A stretch of 8,653 bases of DNA from JASJBU01 sp965372385 (lineage in GTDB: Bacteria > Pseudomonadota > Gammaproteobacteria > Chromatiales > Chromatiaceae). The stretch covers positions 1-8,653 of the forward strand of contig CBDVCD010000139.1 in assembly GCA_965372385.1 (NCBI GenBank), given 5' to 3'. Under the pieces are notes generated by a model, which made no database searches, was not told where the DNA came from, and worked only from the letters and a program-made list of their open reading frames with translations. Shown here one piece after another: positions 1-7,627 of this stretch. A program made the position numbers and the translations under genes. Numbering within the stretch: position 1 is the first letter of the stretch; every line of letters starts with the position of its first letter.

Positions 1-17
1 TTGTTCGATAGGCCGAC

Positions 18-32
18 TCACCCGCTGGGTGA
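18..32. repeat. Short perfect hairpin downstream of the RND gene
   Basis: TCACCC and GGGTGA form a 6-bp perfect stem with a 3-base loop, about 40 bases after the RND stop codon. No T-run follows on either strand, so it does not meet the usual pattern of an intrinsic terminator. It may only slow or protect the 3' end of the RND transcript. The rest of 1-72 shows nothing recognisable. Confidence 0.3.
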
Positions 33-72
33 ACCACGCTACGAGGTAGATTGCAGATTCTAGGTTAAAACA

Positions 73-3000
73 TCAGCGTCCGATGAGCCGGTAGACTGAC
101 GGGATCAGCAGCAGGGTCACCAGCGTGGAAAAGAGCAGCCCGGAGACCATGGTGACCGCCAGCGGCTGCAGCATCTCCGCACCCTCACCCCAGGCCAGCG
201 CCAGTGGCAACATACCGGCGGCCGTGGTCAGGGTGGTCATCAGGATAGGCCGCAGGCGCAGGCGAGCCGCCTCGATGATCGCCTGGTTGACCGGAATACC
301 GCTGCCACGCTGCAGACTAATATACTCCACCAGCACTATGGCATTGTTCACCACCACGCCCGCCAGCATGATCAGCCCCAGCCATACCGGCATGGATAAC
401 GGCAGTTCGGCCCACGCCAGACCGAGTGCCACACCAATCACCCCGAACGGCACACTGAACATGATGACGATGGGGTTGCGTAGCGACTCATACTGTACCG
501 CCATGACCACGAAGACCAGAAACAGGGCCAGCCCCAGCAAGAGTTGCCCCAGATCCCGGCCCGCCTTCAGGGCCTCCAGGCTGCCGGCCTCATACAGGGT
601 ATAGCCCTTCGGCAGTTCCATCTCGTCGACAATCTCCTCTACTCGCTCGAGCGCCTGCTCCAGGGTCAACTCGTCGCCGATCGAGGCGCTGATCTCTACC
701 ACGCGGCGCTGCTGGTCACGTTGAATGGTTGCGGGTGTTGGGGTCAGCTCGACCTTGGCCAGTTCACCCAGGCGTAGCGGCACCCGGGGTTCCGTACGGC
801 TGAAGATGATCACCGATTCAATGTCGGCGGGTGAGGCAAGATCCGTGCGCTGCAAGCGCAACCTTACATCCACACTCTGATCACCCTCGATATAGTCGGT
901 GACCTTCTCCCCCGCCATGGCCAACCGCAGGATCTCTCCCACCTGCTCCACGCTCAGACCGAAACTGGCGGCCCGCTCTCGATCCACCTTGAGGGAGATC
1001 TCCTGATTCAGGTCTTCGCTGCCATGGGTGATGTTACGCAGACCAGAGACCGTAGCAAGCCGCTCCACCACCCCATCGGCAATACGGCTCAGGGTATCCA
1101 GGTCCGCCCCCCGCACCCGCAGGCTGATATCGTCGTCACCCTGATTGAGACGGATCCCTCGAATGCCCCTCACCCGCATGTTGATCCTCACACCGGGCAG
1201 GCGCGCCTCTCTTATCCGCTCCTGCATGCGTCCAACCCAGGCCTGACTACTGATCCCCCGCTGGCGCAGCGGTTTCAGGGTAACCTGAATGCTCGCCCGG
1301 TTGGCCGCCTCATGCTGTGACCGGCCGAAGATAAATCCCCCCACCTGGGTGAAGATCGTCTCCACCTCCGGCTGCTCACCGAGCATGCCCTCCAGCCGCG
1401 CCACCAGCCGGTCCATGCCCGCCAGATTGATGCCTCGATCCGCCGTGATACTGACGTAGATCCGCCCCTCATCCATGTCCGGCAGAAAGACCTGACGACC
1501 TTCCGTCAGCCAGGGCCAGACCAGTGCCAGCCCACCGATGAAGAGCAGCGGCAACAGCCAGGGCACTTTCAGCAGCCGACCCACCAGCCAGGCATAACCG
1601 TTCTGCAGATGCTCCATCAGCCAGTTGACACCCCGGCGCAAAAACCGTTCCCGGGTAGCCGGAATCCTGCCCGCCAGGGCTGGCACCAGAGTCAGCGCCA
1701 CCACCAGCGAGGCAACGATGGCGGCGGAGATGGTAAAGATCAATTCACGAAACAACAGGCCCACCAGCCCACCGATGAAGATAAACGGCAGCACCGCGGC
1801 CAGATTGGTGGAGGTGGAGGCAACGATGGCGCTGTTCACTTCCGCGGCGGCCTCACCGGAGACGGCCGCCACCTGGGCATACCCGGATCCCCGCTTCTCC
1901 CGCTGATGGCGATAGATGTTTTCCAGCATCACGATGGTGCTGTCCACCAGCATGCCGATACCCAGCGCCAGCCCACCCAGGGTCATGATATTGAGGGTCA
2001 GACCCGCGGATGACATGAGGATGAAGGTGACCAGGATGGCGATGGGAATCGCACTGCCGATGATCAAGGTACGCCGCAGGCTGCCCAGAAAGAGATAGAC
2101 CACCAACATCGCCAGCAAGGCGCCGATCGCGGCGGAGTTCATGGCATTGTTGAGGGCACGACGCACATAGCGAGCCTGATCATCCACCGGCAGGACCTCC
2201 ACATCGGCGGGGATGATCCCCTTCCGCTCCAACTCGGCGAGCCTCGCCAGAACCCCATCCACCACCTGGACGGTATTCGCGGACGGCTGCTTCTGAATCG
2301 ACAGTTTGATCCCCGGCAGGCTGTTCAAGCGGATACGCAGGCGCTCGTCCTCCGCCCCGTCAGTGACCTCCGCCACCTCGGCAAGTCTGACCAGACTGGC
2401 GGTTTCATCGCTCCCGACCGTGCGTAGCGGCAGGTTGATGATCTCGTCCACCGACTGAAAGCGCCCGGCGGTACGGCCACTGATCTCCCCCTGAGCCATC
2501 AACAGCCTGCCGCCCGGGGTCTCCACATTGGCGCTTTGCAACAGCTCGGAGAGATCGAGCAGGTGCATCCCCAAGCCGGCCAGGCGCAGCTGATCGACCT
2601 GGATGTGGATCTCCCGCACCAGCCCGCCACCCACTTCCGCGGCCGCCACCCCAGGCAGGTTGAGAAACCACTTGCTCAATTCATAGTCGACCCAGCTGCG
2701 CAGTTCCACGGAGTCGCGCAGGGACGAGCTGACCACAAACTCCGCTACCGGTCGCTGAGCGGGGTCCCGCTTGTAGATCACCGGTGGATCGATGCTCTCC
2801 GGCAGAAAGCGTTTGGCCCTGTCCAGACGCGTACTGGCGTCCTGCAGTGCCTGATCGATGTCAGTCCCATAGGCAAAGGAGAGATCCACGGAACTGCGCC
2901 CCTCGACGGTTCGCGACTGCACATGGATGGCATCCTCGGTGATCGCCAGCTGCTCCTCCAGCTGCCGGGTGATCCGATCCTCCATGATCTTGGCGGGAAC

Positions 3001-3177
3001 CCCCGGGTCGCTGATACGCACCCTGATTTCCGGATAGATGATGTGGGGCAACAGATCGACGCCCAGCTTGCCCAGCGCAAAGAGACCGAGCACCATCACC
3101 GCCAGGGTGATCATCACCACCCCGATGGGATGGCGGATGGACCAGGCGGCCAGGCCGCCGCCGATAGCTTTTTGCAT
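73..3177 (-). CDS. RND-superfamily efflux transporter permease (HAE1/AcrB-like), complete
   Basis: Inner-membrane, proton-driven pump subunit of a tripartite efflux system; the substrate cannot be told from sequence. The protein has 1034 residues, a normal length for the family. TM1 is at about 16-38, followed by the family signature DLLPHIIYPEI (41-51). A first large periplasmic region follows, then TM2-TM6 at about 345-500. TM4 carries LGIGMLVDSTIVMLEN (405-420), where D412 matches the first of the two TM4 aspartates of AcrB and S413 replaces the second. FLPDMDEGRIYV (564-575) opens the second periplasmic half. TM8-TM12 occupy about 870-1030, with VVVNNAIVLVEY at 941-952. Frame and length are intact. 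The ATG at 3177 fits the usual RND N-terminus, but the Shine-Dalgarno is poor. No membrane-fusion adaptor or outer-membrane channel gene adjoins it on the 5' side; a partner could lie left of position 1. The family call is secure, drug versus metal specificity is not. Confidence 0.96.
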   Translation of the reverse strand: MQKAIGGGLAAWSIRHPIGVVMITLAVMVLGLFALGKLGVDLLPHIIYPEIRVRISDPGVPAKIMEDRITRQLEEQLAITEDAIHVQSRTVEGRSSVDLSFAYGTDIDQALQDASTRLDRAKRFLPESIDPPVIYKRDPAQRPVAEFVVSSSLRDSVELRSWVDYELSKWFLNLPGVAAAEVGGGLVREIHIQVDQLRLAGLGMHLLDLSELLQSANVETPGGRLLMAQGEISGRTAGRFQSVDEIINLPLRTVGSDETASLVRLAEVAEVTDGAEDERLRIRLNSLPGIKLSIQKQPSANTVQVVDGVLARLAELERKGIIPADVEVLPVDDQARYVRRALNNAMNSAAIGALLAMLVVYLFLGSLRRTLIIGSAIPIAILVTFILMSSAGLTLNIMTLGGLALGIGMLVDSTIVMLENIYRHQREKRGSGYAQVAAVSGEAAAEVNSAIVASTSTNLAAVLPFIFIGGLVGLLFRELIFTISAAIVASLVVALTLVPALAGRIPATRERFLRRGVNWLMEHLQNGYAWLVGRLLKVPWLLPLLFIGGLALVWPWLTEGRQVFLPDMDEGRIYVSITADRGINLAGMDRLVARLEGMLGEQPEVETIFTQVGGFIFGRSQHEAANRASIQVTLKPLRQRGISSQAWVGRMQERIREARLPGVRINMRVRGIRGIRLNQGDDDISLRVRGADLDTLSRIADGVVERLATVSGLRNITHGSEDLNQEISLKVDRERAASFGLSVEQVGEILRLAMAGEKVTDYIEGDQSVDVRLRLQRTDLASPADIESVIIFSRTEPRVPLRLGELAKVELTPTPATIQRDQQRRVVEISASIGDELTLEQALERVEEIVDEMELPKGYTLYEAGSLEALKAGRDLGQLLLGLALFLVFVVMAVQYESLRNPIVIMFSVPFGVIGVALGLAWAELPLSMPVWLGLIMLAGVVVNNAIVLVEYISLQRGSGIPVNQAIIEAARLRLRPILMTTLTTAAGMLPLALAWGEGAEMLQPLAVTMVSGLLFSTLVTLLLIPSVYRLIGR

Positions 3178-3204
3178 CTGCGGTATCTGAGGTAGATGGG
3201 ACGC

Positions 3205-3216
3205 CGATAATTATCG
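3205..3216. promoter_or_regulatory. 12-bp perfect palindrome upstream of the RND start, possible operator
   Basis: CGATAATTATCG is a perfect 12-bp palindrome, 27 bases upstream of the RND ATG. Perfect palindromes at this position are typical of sites bound by dimeric repressors such as TetR-type regulators of efflux pumps. No regulator gene is in the window, so the operator role is inference from position and symmetry only. It could equally be part of the adjacent palindromic repeat. Confidence 0.3.
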
Positions 3217-3257
3217 CCTAGCCGTAGGTCGGCAACCCTTGCCGACATCCGCGCTAG
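3217..3257. repeat. REP-like nested palindromic element
   Basis: GTCGGCAA (3228-3235) and TTGCCGAC (3239-3246) form a perfect 8-bp stem with a CCC loop. Around it, CTAGC (3218-3222) pairs with GCTAG (3253-3257), and CCTA/TAGG (3217-3220, 3225-3228) can form an alternative small stem. GC-rich intergenic stem-loops of this kind, often containing 'GTAGGTCGGCAA', are common dispersed repeats in gammaproteobacterial genomes. I cannot count copies from one window. On the minus strand it would lie in the 5' leader of the RND mRNA. No U-tract follows, so a terminator role is unlikely. Confidence 0.55.
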
Positions 3258-3321
3258 CTTTAACCTACCTGATTACGCCCAATACTCAGCCAGGATACGC
3301 GATGCTACGACTTTTACGTCC

Positions 3322-3479
3322 GCGATATCTGAACCCAGTCTAAAAGACACGCCGTGAATACGTCCATGCAGGCTCGGCTGCGGCCTCTGACCTCCAGGGA
3401 TGGAGGAAATGCAATAGGATTGAATGGAACAATCCTTGCCATGCCGCAGACGGTCTTTCTGCCTTGGTTCAGATATCGC
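3322..3479. repeat. 158-bp inverted-repeat element (MITE- or ERIC-like), non-coding
   Basis: The ends are inverted repeats of 27 bp, 3322-3348 against 3453-3479, matching at 23 of 27 positions. The outermost 14 (GCGATATCTGAACC and its complement) are perfect. Inside are further perfect stems: CCTCCA/TGGAGG (3391-3396, 3401-3406, 4-base loop), AGGATTG/CAATCCT (3416-3422, 3430-3436, 7-base loop) and GCAG/CTGC (3368-3371, 3378-3381). GCAGA/TCTGC (3446-3450, 3458-3462) can also pair but competes with the 3' arm. No transposase is encoded and no clear target-site duplication is seen. This fits a non-autonomous miniature element or an ERIC-type repeat; a structured RNA is the alternative. Short ORFs crossing it on both strands look like chance. 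Confidence 0.6.
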
Positions 3480-3488
3480 TTTGACCCT

Positions 3489-3494
3489 ATTATA
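3489..3494 (-). promoter_or_regulatory. Consensus -10 box (TATAAT) facing the RND gene
   Basis: On the minus strand this reads TATAAT, a perfect sigma-70 -10 hexamer in an AT-rich patch between the 96-residue gene and the RND gene. A start about 7 bases downstream would fall near 3482, just outside the end of the inverted-repeat element. The transcript would then carry a leader of roughly 300 bases. No good -35 hexamer sits 16-18 bases upstream (ATATGC at 17), so this is a weak or activator-dependent promoter at best. Confidence 0.35.
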
Positions 3495-3508
3495 AAATTT
3501 CATTGCTT

Positions 3509-3529
3509 TCAGCATATGATCGTTGCTGA
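3509..3529. repeat. Small hairpin after the 96-residue gene
   Basis: TCAGCA (3509-3514) and TGCTGA (3524-3529) form a 6-bp perfect stem with a 9-base loop, about 25 bases downstream of the stop of the small gene on the minus strand. The run that follows on that strand is A-rich rather than T-rich, so termination here is possible but not supported. Confidence 0.25.
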
Positions 3530-3552
3530 GTCTTGGACGTAATCAGCTTAAC

Positions 3553-3843
3553 CTATGTCTCCTCCCGTTTTGTCTTCTTGATGCTCGACATGGGGATAAC
3601 CGTCGACTGTTTGACCTCATCAGTGAAATGGGGACGTTCTTCAACCATGCGTCCCGCCGCATCCGCCAGCTCCTTTTCCCGCGCGGTGATCAGGCCAAGA
3701 CACATTCGGATATCCTGGATCGTCTGATCGGAAAGGGGATGTTGCAGGCTCTTATGTTCCGGCGTGACCTCACGTACGATGCTGGTCAACACCTTACGCA
3801 TCACCAGCATGATGTCACGCTCTTTTTTTAAATCGTCGCTCAT
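3553..3843 (-). CDS. Small conserved-type protein of unknown function (96 residues)
   Basis: The product is a 96-residue, highly charged, probably cytosolic and mostly helical protein with no signal peptide or membrane segment. The N-terminal part (1-30, KKERDIMLVMRKVLTSIVRE) looks like a basic amphipathic helix. The middle, HPLSDQTIQDIRMCLGLITAREKELA (41-66), reads like a conserved core. The tail is basic (KKTKREE). From memory, short gammaproteobacterial proteins of this style are sometimes labelled 'segregation and condensation protein A'; true ScpA kleisins are about 250 residues, so that name should not be taken as function. The ATG at 3843 has only a weak purine-rich stretch (AGAGAAA) about 10 bases upstream. 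It is co-directional with hsdR but separated from it by 120 bp. Coding is supported by a compact ORF with ordinary amino-acid composition; no function is assigned. Confidence 0.7.
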   Translation of the reverse strand: MSDDLKKERDIMLVMRKVLTSIVREVTPEHKSLQHPLSDQTIQDIRMCLGLITAREKELADAAGRMVEERPHFTDEVKQSTVIPMSSIKKTKREET

Positions 3844-3951
3844 GGGATTATTTCTCTAAGTCAATAACATAACTGATGCACATTGTAACCCATCACGAAG
3901 GATAGGTTTCTCCGAAAATCGCCTACCTGGAACGGAAACACCGACAAATGT

Positions 3952-3974
3952 GGGCGGGTAGCGTCAGACCGCCC
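3952..3974. repeat. GC-rich hairpin enclosing the hsdR stop codon
   Basis: GGGCGG (3952-3957) and CCGCCC (3969-3974) form a 6-bp GC stem with an 11-base loop that contains the hsdR TGA. No T-run follows on the minus strand. It could mark the 3' end of the restriction operon mRNA, but it is not a classical intrinsic terminator. Confidence 0.3.
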
Positions 3975-6900
3975 AAGCATCCGCCAATAACTCAGCCTGT
4001 TTGAGAATCGTTTCGGTCGCGGCAAGTTGCTTATCGGGTGGATAGCCATACTTCCGCAAAATCCGCTTCACAATCACCTTCAGTTTGGAACGCACGCTCT
4101 CCTTTACCATCCAGTCGATCGAAGCATTCGACTTCACCCTTTCTACCAGTTCGCGAGCAATGGCCCTTAACTGTTCATCCCCCAACACCTGAACGGCACT
4201 GTCATTAACTTCCAGAGCATCGTAAAAAGCCAGTTCATCATCGGACAAGCCCAAATTCTTACCGCGACGATCGGCTTCCTTGATCTCTTTGGCTAACTCG
4301 ATCAGCTCCTGGATGATCTCGGTCGCCGATAACAGGTTATTCTGATACCGCTTGATCGCGCCTTCCAACATTTCTGAGAGGGACTTGCTCTGCACCAGAT
4401 TTTTCTTCGAACGACTGCGGATCTCATCATTGAGGATCTTCTTCAACAGCTCCAGTGCCAGATTACGGTGCTGCATCCCCTTGATCTCTTCCATGAACTC
4501 ATCAGAGAGAATAGAAATATCCGGCTTCTTGATACCTGCCGCATCAAAAATATCCACCACCTGGTCGGAGACTACCGCCTCATCCACCAACTGCCGAATG
4601 GCTGAATCGACCTCCTCCTGGCTTTTACCCTCACCTCGCTCAAACTTGCTCAAGCGCGCCTTCACTGCCTGGAAGAAAGCCAGCTCGTCTTTGATCACCA
4701 TGGCTCGATCGTCGGGCACCGAAAGCGCAAATGCCTTAGCCAGCAAACCGACCTCTTTAGTGAAGCGCTCCTTGCCATCCTCCAGCCCTAAAATATGTTC
4801 TTCAGCTTGCAGGATAATTGATAGTTTGCCGGAGGTGTCTGTATTGAAATAGCGGCGATATTTAAAACCTGAAAACATCTGATCAACAATCTCAAACTTC
4901 TCCCGCATAGCACACACGGCATCATCAATGTTCAAGGTTGGCTCGCCCTTTCCTCCACTCTCTGTATAGGTTGCCAGCGCACGCTTCAGGTCAGAGGCAA
5001 TACCGATATAGTCCACCACCAGCCCCCCCGGCTTGTCCTTGTAGACGCGGTTCACCCGGGCGATGGCCTGCATCAGGCTGTGCCCTTTCATTGGCTTGTC
5101 CACATACAGAGTATGCAGGCAAGGCGCATCAAATCCAGTGAGCCACATATCCCGCACAATCACCAACTTCAACGGATCGTCCGGCTCTTTCAGCCGCTCA
5201 CCAATCGCCTTGCGTGCTTCCTTGCTGCGAATGTGCGCCTGCATCACCTGCGGGTCTGCGCTGGAACCTGTCATGATGACCTTGATCACCCCCTTGGCAT
5301 CGTCCTCTTCATGCCACTCTGGGCGTAGTGCAATAATGGCATCATAGAGTTCAACACAGATGCGGCGACTCATCGCCACAATTAGCCCTTTGCCATCGAA
5401 AATCTGCTGCCGTTGTTCAAAGTGCGCAACCAGATCCTGGGCAACATTCTCAACCCGCTGCTGATTGCCTACGATGGCCTCCAATCGTGTCCATTTGGCC
5501 TTGGCCCTCTCACTCAACTCGTCTTCATCCCCTGATCCAGTTTCATAGTCGGCAGCATCTTCCATCACCTTGTCGAACCGCTGATCAAGGGCCTCTTTCT
5601 CTTCCTCCTTCAACCGCACCTTGGCCAATCGGCTCTCGTAGTAGATACGCACCGTCGCGCCATCCACAACCGCCTGGGCGATGTCGTAGACATCCACATA
5701 CTCACCAAATACGGCGGGGGTGTTCTTATCGTCCAGCTCTACTGGTGTGCCGGTAAAACCGATGAAGCTGGCATGTGGCAACGCGTCGCGTAGATATTTA
5801 GCGAAACCGTAGGCGGTGCGTTTGCCGACAATGTTGCCGTCGGCATCCTTGATGTCTACCTCCTTGGCCTTGAAACCGTATTGGCTGCGGTGGGCCTCGT
5901 CGGCGATCACAACGACATTTCGGCGGTCGGATAGCAGCGGGTAGATCGCCTCACCATCCTTGGGCGAGAACTTTTGCATAGTGGTGAAGATGATGCCGCC
6001 GGAGGCCACCTTCAGCTTGTCGCGTAGATCGTCGCGGTTCTCAGCCTGTACCGGTTCCTGACGCAGCAACTGACGACTGTTGGCAAAGGTGTCAAAGAGC
6101 TGGTCGTCCAGGTCGTTGCGGTCGGTCAGCACGACAATGGTTGGGTTATCCAGGACCAACACCAATTTCCCGGCATAGAAGACCATGGAGAGTGACTTGC
6201 CGCTACCCTGGGTGTGCCATACCACACCCCCCTTGCGGCTACCGTCAGTACCGGTCGCCACGAGGGTCGATTCCACCGCCTTCTTCACCGCATAGAACTG
6301 GTGATAGGCAGCGATCTTTTTCACCGTCTCCACCATGGTGAGACCTGTCTTGGCATCCACCCGGCGTGATTTTTCAAACACCGTGAAGTGGCGGATCAGC
6401 TCCAGCAGTGTCACCGGTGCCAACACACCCCGAATCAAAGTCTCCAACTGGCTGACCAGATGGGAGGCCTCACTCTTTCCGTCAGCCGTCTTCCAGGCCA
6501 TGTAGCGGGTAAACCCGGCAGACAAGGAACCCATACGCGCTTCCAACCCATCGGACGCCACCAACAGGCTGTTGGCCACAAACAGACTGGGAATACTGTC
6601 CTTATAGGTCTGGAGTTGCTGGTAAGCGGAACGCACCGTAGCGTTCTCGCTGGCGGCGTTCTTCAGCTCAATCACCACCAGCGGCAGACCATTGATAAAC
6701 AGAATCAAATCAGGCCGCTTGTTGATTTGATTCTCAATGACCGTGAATTGGTTCACCACGGCGCAGTCATTAGCGGCAGGAACTGCGAAATCCACCAGCC
6801 AAACCTTGTCGCCCTTGGTTCGACCTTCGTACTGGTACTCTACCTCCACTCCATCAGTCAGCAATCGGTGGAAGGTCTCATTAGCGGACAGCAGTTCACT

Positions 6901-7140
6901 AGGCGAAATCCGCAGCACTTCCTTGATGGCCTGTTCCTGGGCATCCAGTGGGATAGTGGGATTGATACGTGCAAGGGCTTCACGCAAACGGCCTTCCAGA
7001 ATCACATCACCGAAAGAAGCACGTTCCGGGCGCGCAGCATCCGGTGCCAGCTCGGCACCGTGGATGTAGCTGTAACCCTGCTTGACCAACAATTCGATGG
7101 CCAGTTGCTCAATCGAAGATTCCGTTAGTTTATCTGGCAC
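3964..7140 (-). CDS. hsdR: Type I restriction-modification system, R (motor/endonuclease) subunit
   Basis: HsdR translocates DNA using ATP and cleaves unmodified DNA as part of the HsdR2M2S complex. Start chosen: GTG at 7140, preceded by GGAG with 5-base spacing and 16 bp after the macro gene stop. The longer reading to 7233 would overlap that gene by 77 bp and adds an atypical N-terminus. The product is then 1058 residues, normal for the family. The nuclease domain shows RPDLILF (D144), IELKN (E158, K160) and the QxxxY motif (Q175, Y179). Helicase motifs follow: Walker A TQGSGKS (310-316), DEAH (414-417), TGTP (463-466), LTGFDAP (667-673) and QAIARVNR (691-698). The charged helical C-terminus resembles the EcoR124-type subunit. 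No truncation or lost key residue is seen. hsdM and hsdS, needed for activity, are not in the window. The accessory genes directly upstream suggest a composite operon. Confidence 0.97.
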   Translation of the reverse strand: MPDKLTESSIEQLAIELLVKQGYSYIHGAELAPDAARPERASFGDVILEGRLREALARINPTIPLDAQEQAIKEVLRISPSELLSANETFHRLLTDGVEVEYQYEGRTKGDKVWLVDFAVPAANDCAVVNQFTVIENQINKRPDLILFINGLPLVVIELKNAASENATVRSAYQQLQTYKDSIPSLFVANSLLVASDGLEARMGSLSAGFTRYMAWKTADGKSEASHLVSQLETLIRGVLAPVTLLELIRHFTVFEKSRRVDAKTGLTMVETVKKIAAYHQFYAVKKAVESTLVATGTDGSRKGGVVWHTQGSGKSLSMVFYAGKLVLVLDNPTIVVLTDRNDLDDQLFDTFANSRQLLRQEPVQAENRDDLRDKLKVASGGIIFTTMQKFSPKDGEAIYPLLSDRRNVVVIADEAHRSQYGFKAKEVDIKDADGNIVGKRTAYGFAKYLRDALPHASFIGFTGTPVELDDKNTPAVFGEYVDVYDIAQAVVDGATVRIYYESRLAKVRLKEEEKEALDQRFDKVMEDAADYETGSGDEDELSERAKAKWTRLEAIVGNQQRVENVAQDLVAHFEQRQQIFDGKGLIVAMSRRICVELYDAIIALRPEWHEEDDAKGVIKVIMTGSSADPQVMQAHIRSKEARKAIGERLKEPDDPLKLVIVRDMWLTGFDAPCLHTLYVDKPMKGHSLMQAIARVNRVYKDKPGGLVVDYIGIASDLKRALATYTESGGKGEPTLNIDDAVCAMREKFEIVDQMFSGFKYRRYFNTDTSGKLSIILQAEEHILGLEDGKERFTKEVGLLAKAFALSVPDDRAMVIKDELAFFQAVKARLSKFERGEGKSQEEVDSAIRQLVDEAVVSDQVVDIFDAAGIKKPDISILSDEFMEEIKGMQHRNLALELLKKILNDEIRSRSKKNLVQSKSLSEMLEGAIKRYQNNLLSATEIIQELIELAKEIKEADRRGKNLGLSDDELAFYDALEVNDSAVQVLGDEQLRAIARELVERVKSNASIDWMVKESVRSKLKVIVKRILRKYGYPPDKQLAATETILKQAELLADAWAV

Positions 7141-7156
7141 AACAGCTCCATGTAGT

Positions 7157-7627
7157 TCATTGCTTAGCAGCTTCGACCTGTGGAGAATAGAGCAGAACAT
7201 TAACTCCCGGCAGGTTGACAAAAGTCTGCTCAATCAATGATCGAACCACACTCCAGTCAAGTCCACCATAACCACAGCCTAACGGCGGGATTGCGATACT
7301 CTGGATTTCTCGGCGATGAATTTCCTCCACCAAGGCCAGCAGACCTGTTTCAATATCCTCTAATCGAGAACCTTCCCGCCAATGACGTTTGGTTGGAAAG
7401 TTAATAATGAATTGTGGGTTAAGCATTCCATTAAGGGAATAAACATGCATTTTACCTGGAACGACTTCGCCCGACTGACATGCCTTGGCATAGACCTTGA
7501 AGTTATCCGGCCAGGCTTTCTTAAACTGCAAAGCCAATCCTTTACCCATCACACCAACCGTGTTGACAGGGTTAACAATTGCTTCGGTATCAGCTTGCAG
7601 TAAATTGCCTTCGGTTTCTTCAATCAT
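7157..7627 (-). CDS. Stand-alone macro-domain protein, DarG-like (predicted ADP-ribosyl hydrolase)
   Basis: The 156-residue protein is one macro domain, predicted to bind ADP-ribose and remove it from a target. Visible signatures are GNLLQADTEAIVNPVN (7-22), GVMGKGLALQFKKAWP (25-40), IINFPTKRHWR (74-84) and IPPLGCGYGGLDW. This pattern is that of the N-terminal domain of DarG, the antitoxin that reverses DNA ADP-ribosylation by DarT. K80 sits at the position known as catalytic in Thermus aquaticus DarG, and N22 is also kept. Full DarG has an extra C-terminal DarT-binding domain, absent here: the ORF ends just after the macro fold. The ATG at 7627 has GGAAAG about 4 bases upstream. Its neighbours are a DUF1828/1829 gene 48 bp before and hsdR 16 bp after. 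The macro call is near certain; action on ADP-ribosylated DNA is inference. Confidence 0.92.
   Translation of the reverse strand: MIEETEGNLLQADTEAIVNPVNTVGVMGKGLALQFKKAWPDNFKVYAKACQSGEVVPGKMHVYSLNGMLNPQFIINFPTKRHWREGSRLEDIETGLLALVEEIHRREIQSIAIPPLGCGYGGLDWSVVRSLIEQTFVNLPGVNVLLYSPQVEAAKQ

Noticed and set aside
2536..3195. 219-residue plus-strand ORF opposite the start of the RND gene
   Set aside because: It is antisense to a clear, full-length RND permease; the long open frame is a by-product of GC-rich codon use.
61..3267. Nine-base TAGGTTAAA at 61-69 and its complement at 3259-3267 flanking the RND gene, as ends of a mobile unit
   Set aside because: The match is short, does not extend, and no transposase or target duplication accompanies it; chance is adequate.
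3273..3515. 80-residue minus-strand ORF in the spacer upstream of the RND gene
   Set aside because: It runs straight through the inverted-repeat element, has no Shine-Dalgarno and reads as low-quality peptide; the DNA symmetry explains the sequence better than coding.
3354..3542. 62-residue plus-strand ORF in the same spacer
   Set aside because: It overlaps the same palindromic element on the other strand, with no ribosome site and no recognisable protein features.
6388..7128. 246-residue plus-strand ORF opposite the N-terminal part of hsdR
   Set aside because: It is antisense to conserved HsdR nuclease and helicase motifs, and its glutamine/histidine-rich peptide is typical of a reverse-strand shadow.
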